This document shows positions 15,007 to 23,403 of a stretch of DNA of 28,636 nt, one piece after another. The stretch comes from BS750m-G62 sp046483505 (lineage in GTDB: Bacteria > Planctomycetota > Phycisphaerae > FEN-1346): NCBI GenBank assembly GCA_046483505.1, contig JAWODB010000001.1, positions 1 to 28,636 of the forward strand, given 5' to 3'. The notes under the pieces were generated by a model. The model saw only the letters and a list, made by a program, of their open reading frames with translations. It was not told the DNA's origin and did not search any database. A program made the translations under genes and the position numbers. The stretch's first letter is position 1. Each line of letters starts with the position of its first letter.

Positions 15007-15942
15007 ATGAACCGTCTCGTATCATGCATCCTGCTGCTGGCCGTCGTCGCCGTGTGGGGATGGACCTTCTCGCTGATGAAGGGGCCCGTCGAAACGTACG
15101 GCGTCGTCTCATTCCTGGCGGTGCGGTTCGTCTTTGGGGCGGCGGCGATCAGCCTGGCAGCCGTCCGACGGACGACCTGGCGGACGCTGCGGGTCGGCGG
15201 CCCCATCGGTCTCGTGCTGGCGGCGGCGTACCTCGTCCAGACGTACGGCCTGCGGCACACCACGGCCACCAACACGGGGTTGATTACGGGGCTGTTCGTC
15301 GTGTTCGCGCCGCTGGCAAACCGCCTGCTCTTCGGCGTGCGGACGCGGCCGGCACTGTGGGGCGCCGTAGGCATCAGCGTGGTGGGGCTCGGGATGCTCG
15401 CGGGGGGCGGACTCAACGGCGTGACGCTCGGCGACGTCGTGACCGTGGGTGCGGCCGCGTTGTTCGGCCTCCACATCGCCCTGCTCGACCGGCACGCCAA
15501 ACATCACGACGCCGTCGTCCTGGCACAGGGCCAGTTGACGGTGGCTGCGGCCGTCTTCCTGCTCGTCTGGCCGTTCGCCGAACCGGTGAGGCTGCCGCCG
15601 CCCGGATGGCGCCTGGACGCAGTCTGGCCGGCCCTGCTTGTGACGGGGCTGGTGGCAACGGCGGCCGCCTTTCTCGTCCAGACGTACGTGCAGCAGCGGC
15701 TGCGGGCCGTGCCGACGGCGATGATTATCGTTACGGAGCCGCTCTTCGCGGCCCTCTTCGGCTACCTCATCCGCGACGACCGCCTGACGGGCGTGCAGAT
15801 GGCGGGTGCCGGGCTGATGGTCGCCGCCCTGGTCCTCGCAGAGGTGTACCCGCTGGTACGGAAGCCGCGGCAGCATGGAGAAGGCGGCCGCCGTGCGAAT
15901 CGTCCCGCACGTGAGGACGGCCCCGCAGAAGGTCGCATGTAG
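15007..15942 (+). CDS. DMT-superfamily transporter (EamA family)
   Basis: The product is 311 aa, with about ten hydrophobic segments arranged as two EamA halves, the usual architecture of drug/metabolite transporters. Landmarks are AVVAVWGWTFSLMKG in the first segment and LQTYGL-like 'YLVQTYGLRHTTATNTGLI', echoed in the second half by 'FLVQTYVQQRLRAVPTAMI' and 'EPLFAALFGYLI'. It sits in the cytoplasmic membrane and probably exports or exchanges a small metabolite; the substrate is unknown. The start at ATG 15007 places the first membrane helix immediately after the N-terminus; no clear Shine-Dalgarno is visible. The C-terminal tail from about residue 285 is charged and hydrophilic. Confidence 0.85.
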   Translation: MNRLVSCILLLAVVAVWGWTFSLMKGPVETYGVVSFLAVRFVFGAAAISLAAVRRTTWRTLRVGGPIGLVLAAAYLVQTYGLRHTTATNTGLITGLFVVFAPLANRLLFGVRTRPALWGAVGISVVGLGMLAGGGLNGVTLGDVVTVGAAALFGLHIALLDRHAKHHDAVVLAQGQLTVAAAVFLLVWPFAEPVRLPPPGWRLDAVWPALLVTGLVATAAAFLVQTYVQQRLRAVPTAMIIVTEPLFAALFGYLIRDDRLTGVQMAGAGLMVAALVLAEVYPLVRKPRQHGEGGRRANRPAREDGPAEGRM

Positions 15943-15963
15943 GAGGCAAGGAGGTTCGGTGCC

Positions 15964-18798
15964 ATGAAACGTCTGCCACGGGTCGCACACGGTTGCACCG
16001 TCGTTCTCCTGCTCTTCGGCGCGGCGTGCCCGGGGGCGGTCGACGCGGCCGAGGCGGCCCATCGAATGGACCCGTACAACGTGGTCTGGACCTCGCCCAG
16101 CCAGGACCACCACGGGTCCATGCCGCTGGGCAACGGCAGCACGGGCCTGAACGCCTGGATCAACCCGGCCGGCGAGTTGGCGTTCTACATCAGCCGCACG
16201 GACAGTTGGGGGGACAACGCGCGGCTCCTGAAGGTCGGGAAGGTACGCATCGCGCTCGACCCGCCACCCCCGACCGCGCCGTTCGAGCAGACACTCTCCC
16301 TGAAGGACGCCACCATGGTGGTGCGGTGCGGCAAGGGCGACGGGGCCACCGTCCTCCGGCTGTGGGCCGATGCCAACCACCCCGTGATTCACGTGACCGT
16401 CGATTCGGCGCGGCCCGTGACGGCCACCGCCGCCATCGAACTCTGGCGCACCGAGCCGCGCGAATTGCCGAGCATCGAGTGCAGCGACGTGCTCAACAAG
16501 GACCCGCAGCGCCGGCCGACGATCGTCGAGCCCGACACCATTCTGAAAAACCAGGCCGGCCGCATCCGCTGGTACCATCGCAACGTCAAGTCGGTGGGAC
16601 CGGCGGGGCATGCGCGCGTCCAGGGCATGACCGGCTACGAGCGCCCGGACCCGCTGCTGCACCGGACGTTCGGGGCAATCGTCACAGCGGAGGGAGACAA
16701 GCGGATAGACGATACGCATCTCGAATCACCGGCGGGCGGACGGCACCGATTCAGCATCTACGTCGATACGCTCCACCCCGCGACGGAGGCGCAGTGGCTG
16801 GCGAGGATGGACCAGCACATCCGGCGCGTCGGCGCGACGGATTTCGCCTCCCGCCGCGCCGCCCATGAGGCGTGGTGGACAGAGCGGTGGAACCGCAGTT
16901 GGATTGTGGCCGAGCAGAGCGATGCAATCGCGGGCGGAGTGTCGCCGATCCCTGCCAACGACCACCCGGTCCGCCTGGGCATCGATCAGCACGGGGCCAA
17001 CAAACTGGCAGCCCGCTTCGGGCGCCTCAGCGTCCTCGGCCGGACCCTGACGGATGAGCAGGTGGCCGCCCTTGCCGCCCGGCCGCACGACCGTCCGCTT
17101 CGCGACGAGTCCGGGGCGCTGTTTGCGGCGACGGCGGCTGAGGCCGGCCCCATCGCGGACTCGGCCGATTGGGATTTCTCCGGCGGCATGACGGTCGAGG
17201 CCTGGATCCGACCGACCCGAGCGGGCGCCGGCGGCGGGCGGATCGTCGACAAGATCACGCCCGGCGGCAGCGACGGGGTCCTCTTCGATACGCACCGCGG
17301 CGTGCGGCTGATCGTCGGCCGCGAGACGCTCTCTTACGCCGAGACGCTACCGGCCGATGCGTGGTCACACGTGGCGGCCGTCGTGCCGGCGGGCGGCAGA
17401 CCTCCGCGCGTCTACCTGAACGGCGAGCCGCTGCCCGGCGATGAACCGGCCGCCGGAAAGGACAGCGAACTCCTGGGCGACGCCGAGGTCGTGAGCCGCG
17501 CCTACGCCCTCCAGCGGTTCATCGATATCTGCGCTGGCCGCGGGGCGTATCCGATCAAGTTCAACGGCTCGATCTTCACCGTCCCGCACGCAGGCAAGCC
17601 GGGCGACGCCGACTACCGCCGATGGGGGCCGGGCTACTGGTGGCAGAACACGCGCCTGCCCTACATCAGCATGTGCACCTCCGGCGACACGGACCTCATG
17701 CGGCCGCTCTTCGCCCAGTACATCGACCGCTTCCTGCCGCTGAACCGCTACCGCACGAAGCAGTACTTCGGCCACGGCGGGGCGTACTACATCGAGTGCG
17801 TCCATTTCTGGGGCGACGTCTTCAACGAATGCTACGGCTGGACGCCGGTCGAGCAGCGCAAGGACCCGCTCCAAGCATCCGGCTGGCACAAGTGGGAGTG
17901 GGTCTGCGGGCCCGAACTCGTGTACATGGCCCTCGATTATTACGAACACACGGGCGACGAGGCGTTCCTCAAGGAGAAGGTCCTGCCGACCGCCGAGGCC
18001 GTCATGACGTTCTTCGAGGAGTACTACGACGTGGACTCCGACGGCAAACTCGTCATGCACCCGTCCCAGGCGGTCGAGACGTGGTGGGACTGCACGAACC
18101 CGATGCCGGAACTGGCCGGCCTGATCGCCGTCGCCGACCGCCTGCTCGCGCTGCCGGCGCGGCTGACGACGCCGGCGCAGCGCGCCGCCTGGACGGCGTT
18201 CCGCAAGAAACTCCCCGCCCTGCCCACGCGCGAGGTCGACGGCAAGCAGGCCTTCGCCCCGGCCGAGCGGTTCGAGAACAAACGCAACAGCGAGAATCCC
18301 GAACTGTACTGCGTGTTCCCGTTCCGGCTGGCCTCGTTCAATCGGCCGAATGCACCCTTGGCCGTCAACGCCCTGAATCACCGCTGGGACAAGGGGCACG
18401 TCGGGTGGCGGCAGGACGATATCTTCATGGCCTACCTCGGCCTGGCCGGGGAGGCAAGGCGGAACCTCGTCGCCCGGGCCAGGAAGTGGCATCGCGGCTC
18501 ACGGTTCCCCGCCTTCTGGGGACCGAACTACGACTGGATTCCCGACCAGGACCACGGCGGCGTGCTCATGAAGGCCCTCCAGGCCATGCTCATGCAGGCC
18601 GAGCCCGCCACCGGCTCAGAGTGCGACGGCAAGATTTACCTGCTGCCCGCGTGGCCGAAGGACTGGAACGTCGAGTTCCGGCTGCACGCCCCGCGCGGAA
18701 CCACGGTCGAGTGCACATTCCGCGACGGCAAGGTGCGGCACCTGGCCGTGACGCCGCCCGAGCGGCGGGCGGACGTCATTCACGTGGAACCGCAGTGA
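15964..18798 (+). CDS. Secreted DUF5703/(alpha/alpha)6 protein with inserted LamG-like domain
   Basis: The product is 944 aa. A signal peptide spans 1-28. Residues 35-310 fit the DUF5703 N-terminal beta-sandwich (YNVVWTSPSQDHHGSMPLGN, ISRTDSW). From about 509 the (alpha/alpha)6 barrel typical of GH95/GH65-like proteins begins (SRAYALQRFIDICAGRG, then GHGGAYYIECVHFWGD). Between WNRSWIVAEQ (~313) and that point sits a concanavalin-like module. Its usual C-terminal piece (GRLSVLGRTLTDEQVAALA, ~357-375) comes before its usual core (MTVEAWIRP, HVAAVV, VYLNGEPL, ~411-490), as in a circular permutation. It is probably a glycan-acting enzyme in the envelope; activity is uncharacterised. AAGGAGG at 15948-15954 precedes ATG 15964 by 9 bases. 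Confidence 0.8.
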   Translation: MKRLPRVAHGCTVVLLLFGAACPGAVDAAEAAHRMDPYNVVWTSPSQDHHGSMPLGNGSTGLNAWINPAGELAFYISRTDSWGDNARLLKVGKVRIALDPPPPTAPFEQTLSLKDATMVVRCGKGDGATVLRLWADANHPVIHVTVDSARPVTATAAIELWRTEPRELPSIECSDVLNKDPQRRPTIVEPDTILKNQAGRIRWYHRNVKSVGPAGHARVQGMTGYERPDPLLHRTFGAIVTAEGDKRIDDTHLESPAGGRHRFSIYVDTLHPATEAQWLARMDQHIRRVGATDFASRRAAHEAWWTERWNRSWIVAEQSDAIAGGVSPIPANDHPVRLGIDQHGANKLAARFGRLSVLGRTLTDEQVAALAARPHDRPLRDESGALFAATAAEAGPIADSADWDFSGGMTVEAWIRPTRAGAGGGRIVDKITPGGSDGVLFDTHRGVRLIVGRETLSYAETLPADAWSHVAAVVPAGGRPPRVYLNGEPLPGDEPAAGKDSELLGDAEVVSRAYALQRFIDICAGRGAYPIKFNGSIFTVPHAGKPGDADYRRWGPGYWWQNTRLPYISMCTSGDTDLMRPLFAQYIDRFLPLNRYRTKQYFGHGGAYYIECVHFWGDVFNECYGWTPVEQRKDPLQASGWHKWEWVCGPELVYMALDYYEHTGDEAFLKEKVLPTAEAVMTFFEEYYDVDSDGKLVMHPSQAVETWWDCTNPMPELAGLIAVADRLLALPARLTTPAQRAAWTAFRKKLPALPTREVDGKQAFAPAERFENKRNSENPELYCVFPFRLASFNRPNAPLAVNALNHRWDKGHVGWRQDDIFMAYLGLAGEARRNLVARARKWHRGSRFPAFWGPNYDWIPDQDHGGVLMKALQAMLMQAEPATGSECDGKIYLLPAWPKDWNVEFRLHAPRGTTVECTFRDGKVRHLAVTPPERRADVIHVEPQ

Positions 18799-18813
18799 CG
18801 CCGGACGCACGGC

Positions 18814-18841
18814 TTGCCGGCCCAAAGCAACGTGGTAGAAT
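18814..18841 (+). promoter_or_regulatory. Candidate promoter for the PQQ-propeller gene
   Basis: TTGCCG at 18814-18819 (4 of 6), a 16-base spacer, and TAGAAT at 18836-18841 (5 of 6). It lies in the 140-bp gap after the DUF5703 gene and would give a leader of about 90 bases. It suggests the propeller gene is not only read through from upstream. Confidence 0.4.
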
Positions 18842-18938
18842 CGTCGCGAAGTCCGCCTGAGGGCCGGCTTGGCAACAAGGGCCCTGAGGCCACCGCACGG
18901 TCGGCCGTGTCCGAGAACATCCCGCAAGGAAAACCAGG

Positions 18939-21900
18939 ATGATGAAACACCTCATGCTTGGCACGCTCGTACTCCTTCAGGCGACACCCCTCTGCCTTGC
19001 AGCGGACGCACGCCGTGCCGAGCCGCCGGAGGTGGCCGAACGGATCCTCTCAGCCACCGGAGTCCGCGGAGGGCTGGTGGTGCATCTCGGCTGCGGCGAC
19101 GGGAGGCTGACCGCGGCGCTGCACGCCGGCGAGGCATACCTCGTCCACGGTCTCGCCCGCGACCCGGCCCGGGTGGCGAAGGCCCGCGCCCGCATCCGCG
19201 AGGCCGGCCTGTACGGACCGGTCTCCGTGGCCGCCTTCGGCGGACGCCGTCTGCCGTACGCCGACAACCTCGTCAACCTGCTCGTGGCGGAGGACCTCGG
19301 CGACGTGCCGACGGACGAGGTGCAGCGGGTCCTCGTGCCCGGCGGCGTGGCGTACGTGCGCGACGGCGGCACGTGGACGAAGACCGTCAAGCCGTGGCCG
19401 AACGCGATCGACGAATGGACGCACTTCCTGCACGGCCCCGACGGCAACGCCGTGGCCCGCGACCGCCGGGTCGGTCCGCCCGAGCACGTCCAGTGGCTGG
19501 ACGGTCCGGTGTGGTCGCGGCACCACGACACGGTGCCCAGCGTCAACGCGCTGGTGTGGTCCGGCGGGCGGATCTTCTACCTGGTGGACGAGGCCCCCGC
19601 GTGCATCGGCGGCGAGATTCCGGACCAGTGGTCCCTGGCCGCCCGCGACGCCTTCAACGGCGTCCTCCTCTGGAAGCGGCCCGTGGACCACTGGGGATGG
19701 AAAGCGTGGAGCGGCACGTGGAAGGGCCGGTTCAACCAGCCGAATCACGTGCCCAAGCGCCTCGTGGCCAGCGGCGACCGGCTGTTCTGCACGCCCGGTT
19801 TCAACGCCCCGCTCGCGGCGCTCGACGCCGCGACGGGCGAGACCGTCCGGACGTATCCGGGCACCGAGTTCACCGACGAGATCCTGTACCATCGGGAGAC
19901 GCTCGTCCTGTCGATCAATCACGGTCCGCAGAAGCCGGGGGCGGTGGCGGAGCACCCGCCCGTCGCGAAGTCCGTCGCCGCGGTGGACCCCGAAACCGGC
20001 CGGATGCGGTGGAAGACGGGACGATACGTCGGCACGAGTTCGAAGACGGGGTCGGTGGAACGCGTGTCGCACCTGCTCCTGGCTGCGCGGGGGAACCGGG
20101 TCTTCCTCGCAGACAGCGACGCCCTCGTCGCCCTGGACCTGGAGACCGGCGACGAACTCTGGATACAGCCGCGCCCGGAACGCAAGCGGTACACCAGCCG
20201 GTATCACCACCTGATGTCCGACATGTGCACGCTGGTCGCCACCGACGACCTCGTCCTGTTCGCCCAGTTGGAGCCGGTTCAGAAGCGCATCGGGTGGGGC
20301 GTCATCAAGACGGGGCTGTACGCCTTCTCGGCGAAGGACGGCCGGGTACGATGGTCCCGCGTCGTCGGCAACTGGGGCCACTTCTGCGTGCCGGACGTGT
20401 TCGTCGTGCGCGGTCTCGTGTGGGTCCACGATTACAAGACCGTGGCGATGGTCGGGTTGGACCCGCACTCCGGCGAGGAGAAGGCCCGCATCTCTACAAA
20501 GACGTGGTTCGAACAGGGCCATCACCATCGCTGTTACCGGAACAAGGCGACCGAGCGGTTCATCCTGACGGGCTATCGCGGCGTCGAATTCCTCGATCTC
20601 GAGACGGGGACGGCGAAGCCGCACCACTGGAGCCGCGGCGCCTGCCGGTACGGCATCCTGCCGGCGGGCGGACTCCTCTACTCCACGCCCCACCCGTGCG
20701 AGTGCTACATCCAGGCCAAACTCAACGGGCTGTACGCCCTGGCGCCGGCAAACGAGGGGGCTGAGGCCGAACCGGCCGTCCTCGCCACCGACGCATCGAG
20801 AATACATAAGGGGCCCGCGTTCGGCACCATCCGGAATCCGAAACTTGCCCGCCGTAGCCTTGGCGAAGGCGGGTCCGAAACCCCGAATCGAGATGATTGG
20901 CCCACGTACCGGCACGACGCGGCGCGCAGCGGTTCGACGCCGACGCGGCTTGCGGCCCGGCTCGCGCCCGCGTGGCGGACGGCGATCGGCGGCCGTCTCT
21001 CGCCCCCGGTCGTGGCGGACGGGCGGCTCTTCGTCTCGGCCGTCGACGCCCACACGGTGCACGCCCTCGACGCGGGCGACGGCACGCGCCTCTGGAGCCG
21101 CGCCGTGGGCGGGCGGGTCGATTCGCCGCCCACCGTGTACGGGAACCTCGTCCTGTTCGGCTGCGCCGACGGGTCCGTCACGGCGCTGAAGGCCTCCGAC
21201 GGCCGGCAGGTCTGGCGGCTCGAGGCCGCGCCGGCGGACCGGCGGGTCGTCGCCTTCGGCCGGATCGAGTCGGCCTGGCCCGTGCACGGCAGCGTCCTCG
21301 TGCGCGACGGCGTCGCCTGGTTTGCCGCGGGGCGGTCGTCGTACCTGGACGGCGGCATCCGCGTCTGCTCCGTCGACCCGATGCGGGGGACGGTCCGGTC
21401 GTGCCGGCGCCTGTACAGTCCCGATCCCGAAACGGGCATGCAGCCGGCCCAGACCAGCCCTCAGGAGTTGCCCGGCGCCCTCACCGACATCCTCGTAGGC
21501 AGCGGGCGGGGCGTGACCATGCGGCACAAGCAGATCGATGCCGAGGACGGTTCGTCGCGGGGGCTTCCGGGCCACCTGCTCTGCACCTCCGGGTTCCTGG
21601 ACGACGCGTGGTTCAACCGGACGAAATGGTCGCTCGACGGCGTGACGGGCCGCCTGCTCGTCTTCGACGAGGACACGGTTTGCGGCGTCCGCGCCTACGG
21701 CCGGACCGTCCGCTGGACGTTCTTCTTTCCGGGCAAAGGCTACGGACTGTTCGCCGCCGAGCGCCGGTCCGTCCGGCAAGCCGCGGCGACGGGAGACAAG
21801 GCGAAGAAGCGGAAGAAGCCCACCTACCGGTGGCAGGTTCGGGTGCCCGTCCGGGTTCGGGGGATGGTCCTGGCGGGCGACCGGCTCGTCCTGGCCGGCC

Positions 21901-22112
21901 CGCCGGATACCGTGGACACGGACGACCCCTGGGCGGCCTTCGAAGGCCGCCTGGGCGGCCGCCTGTGGGTCGTTTCCACCTCGGACGGCACGGCGCTCGG
22001 CAAGACGGAACTCGACGCACCGCCCACCTGGGATGGGATGGCCGCCGCTGATGGGCGGTTGTACATGACCACGGTAGACGGCCACCTGGTCTGCCTGACG
22101 GGCGGCGAGTGA
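18939..22112 (+). CDS. Exported methyltransferase-fold / PQQ-like beta-propeller fusion protein
   Basis: The product is 1057 aa. The signal peptide is 1-22. Residues 35-140 hold a class I SAM-methyltransferase-like fold with motif I VVHLGCGDGRL (47-57). Two PQQ-like (quinoprotein dehydrogenase-type) propeller regions follow, about 165-590 and 650-1055, the second opening with the hallmark DDWPTYRHDAARSG (652-665). Blade motifs such as ALDLETGDELW and ALDAGDGTRLW recur. This fusion is typical of planctomycetes, where its substrate is unknown. PQQ binding is not assured, since many such propellers bind no cofactor. Residues 636-645 in the linker between the propellers are encoded by a REP-like hairpin. 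AAGGA at 18926-18930 supports ATG 18939. Confidence 0.83.
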   Translation: MMKHLMLGTLVLLQATPLCLAADARRAEPPEVAERILSATGVRGGLVVHLGCGDGRLTAALHAGEAYLVHGLARDPARVAKARARIREAGLYGPVSVAAFGGRRLPYADNLVNLLVAEDLGDVPTDEVQRVLVPGGVAYVRDGGTWTKTVKPWPNAIDEWTHFLHGPDGNAVARDRRVGPPEHVQWLDGPVWSRHHDTVPSVNALVWSGGRIFYLVDEAPACIGGEIPDQWSLAARDAFNGVLLWKRPVDHWGWKAWSGTWKGRFNQPNHVPKRLVASGDRLFCTPGFNAPLAALDAATGETVRTYPGTEFTDEILYHRETLVLSINHGPQKPGAVAEHPPVAKSVAAVDPETGRMRWKTGRYVGTSSKTGSVERVSHLLLAARGNRVFLADSDALVALDLETGDELWIQPRPERKRYTSRYHHLMSDMCTLVATDDLVLFAQLEPVQKRIGWGVIKTGLYAFSAKDGRVRWSRVVGNWGHFCVPDVFVVRGLVWVHDYKTVAMVGLDPHSGEEKARISTKTWFEQGHHHRCYRNKATERFILTGYRGVEFLDLETGTAKPHHWSRGACRYGILPAGGLLYSTPHPCECYIQAKLNGLYALAPANEGAEAEPAVLATDASRIHKGPAFGTIRNPKLARRSLGEGGSETPNRDDWPTYRHDAARSGSTPTRLAARLAPAWRTAIGGRLSPPVVADGRLFVSAVDAHTVHALDAGDGTRLWSRAVGGRVDSPPTVYGNLVLFGCADGSVTALKASDGRQVWRLEAAPADRRVVAFGRIESAWPVHGSVLVRDGVAWFAAGRSSYLDGGIRVCSVDPMRGTVRSCRRLYSPDPETGMQPAQTSPQELPGALTDILVGSGRGVTMRHKQIDAEDGSSRGLPGHLLCTSGFLDDAWFNRTKWSLDGVTGRLLVFDEDTVCGVRAYGRTVRWTFFFPGKGYGLFAAERRSVRQAAATGDKAKKRKKPTYRWQVRVPVRVRGMVLAGDRLVLAGPPDTVDTDDPWAAFEGRLGGRLWVVSTSDGTALGKTELDAPPTWDGMAAADGRLYMTTVDGHLVCLTGGE
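20837..20881. repeat. REP-like hairpin embedded in coding sequence, with flanking direct repeats
   Basis: CCCGCC (20848-20853) and GGCGGG (20868-20873) form the outer stem, with an inner GCC-TT-GGC. The hairpin is bounded by two copies of TCCGAAAC (20837-20844 and 20874-20881). It encodes KLARRSLGEGG on the plus strand, and FAKATAGK in the opposite direction. Those peptides recur in open frames from many environmental genomes and mark a widespread short palindromic repeat. It lies in the interdomain linker of the PQQ-propeller gene and keeps the frame open. Confidence 0.6.
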
Positions 22113-22204
22113 TCGGCGACTCAAGACAGCGTATGGGCCGCGCATGCGACCTCCCAGGCGGGTTCCGACGGAGGAGCGGCGGGTAATCCGCGACGAACAC
22201 ATCC

Positions 22205-22234
22205 TTGACACGCGCGTCGGCGGCAAAGTCTAAT
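22205..22234 (+). promoter_or_regulatory. Sigma-70 type promoter for the kinase/symporter genes
   Basis: TTGACA at 22205-22210 (exact), an 18-base spacer, and TCTAAT at 22229-22234 (5 of 6). It is placed about 85 bp before the PfkB start in the 208-bp gap after the propeller gene. It is one of the two best promoter matches in the window and likely drives the PfkB, SSS and possibly GH95 genes. Confidence 0.5.
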
Positions 22235-22320
22235 CCGGGTTCCGAATCCGCACGCGCTGAACGCGGAGCGGTGCATGGAACGTCGGCCCCTGTGCCTTGG
22301 CCCACGGACGGAAACGCATT

Positions 22321-23358
22321 ATGCCCCACGCACGACGCGGCATCGCCGTCGCCGGCTGCTGGACGTGCGATTACATCTTCATCTGCGACCGCTGGCCTGA
22401 AGAGGAGACGCTGGCCAACATCGTGGCCGAAGACCGCGGCACGGGCGGGGCGGCGTACAACTGTCTGCTGAACCTGGCGAAGTTCGGCCCGCCGGACAGC
22501 GACCCCATCCCCCTGGTGGGCCTCGGCCTCGTCGGCGACGACGCCGACGGCGAGGGCGTCCGCGCCGACTGCCGCGCCTGCGGCATCGACGTCACCGGCC
22601 TCGGCACCACCGCCGAAGCGCCCACCTCGTACACGAACGTCGTCGTCGTCCAGGGCACGGGCCGCCGGACGTTCTTTCACAACGAGGGGGCCGACGCCCT
22701 GTTCGGACCGGAACACATTCCGGTTGAGCGCCTGGGCGTCCGCCTTCTCCACCTGGCGTACCTGCTCCAGATGGACCGCATGGACGCGCCGGACCCGGAC
22801 TTCGGCACGGTGGCGGCGCGGGTCCTGGCGCGGCTGCGGGAGGCGGGTATCCGGACCTCCATCGACGTGATCACCGAAGACAGTGACCGGTACCCCCGCG
22901 TGGTGCATCCGGCCCTGGCGCACACGGATTATGCCATCCTGAACGAACAGGAGGCCGGCCGGACCACGGGCCACGACCTTCGCCCCGGCGGGCGGCCGGA
23001 CCCGCAGGCCATTTGGGATTCGGCCGGGTCCCTGCTCGCCCTGGGTGTCGAGCAACTCGTCTGCATCCACATGCCCGAGGGCGCCTACGTGCGGGCGGCC
23101 GACGGCGAGGAGGTCTGGCAGCCCGCCCTGGCCCTGCCGGAGGGATACGTCCAGGCGACGACGGGGGCGGGCGACGCGTTCTGCGCCGGCCTGCTCCTCG
23201 GCCTCCACGAGGAATGGGACCTGGCGCGGAGCCTGCGTCTGGCGACGTGCGCCGCGGCCCGGTGCCTTTCCAGGCCCGGCTGCACGGAGGCGTGCACGCG
23301 GCTGGCCGACACGCTCGCGCTGGAGCAGCAGTATAGTTACCAACCGGCGGTCATGTAG
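22321..23358 (+). CDS. PfkB-family carbohydrate kinase
   Basis: The product is 345 aa. The ribokinase-like fold is shown by an N-terminal GIAVAGCWTCDYI strand, RGTGGAAYN (about 38-46), the substrate-side GLVGDDADGEGV and the C-terminal PfkB signature TTGAGDAFCAG (280-290) with Asp285 as the catalytic base and the GAGD anion hole. It should phosphorylate a sugar or sugar acid with ATP in the cytoplasm, and fits as the step after import. ATG 22321 is preferred; a TTG at 22297 is in frame but adds eight residues of poor character. The symporter gene follows 45 bp downstream, probably in one transcript. The substrate is not determined. Confidence 0.88.
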   Translation: MPHARRGIAVAGCWTCDYIFICDRWPEEETLANIVAEDRGTGGAAYNCLLNLAKFGPPDSDPIPLVGLGLVGDDADGEGVRADCRACGIDVTGLGTTAEAPTSYTNVVVVQGTGRRTFFHNEGADALFGPEHIPVERLGVRLLHLAYLLQMDRMDAPDPDFGTVAARVLARLREAGIRTSIDVITEDSDRYPRVVHPALAHTDYAILNEQEAGRTTGHDLRPGGRPDPQAIWDSAGSLLALGVEQLVCIHMPEGAYVRAADGEEVWQPALALPEGYVQATTGAGDAFCAGLLLGLHEEWDLARSLRLATCAAARCLSRPGCTEACTRLADTLALEQQYSYQPAVM

Positions 23359-23403
23359 CCGCCGGGCCGTTCTCATCCGCACCTCCTGACAAAGGACGCG
23401 ACG

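Noticed and set aside
20837..20881. Reading the TCCGAAAC direct repeats as a straightforward 8-bp target-site duplication.
   Set aside because: The copies are 37 bases apart, which is not a multiple of three, yet both flanking protein segments are in frame. A clean insertion does not explain this without a second change.
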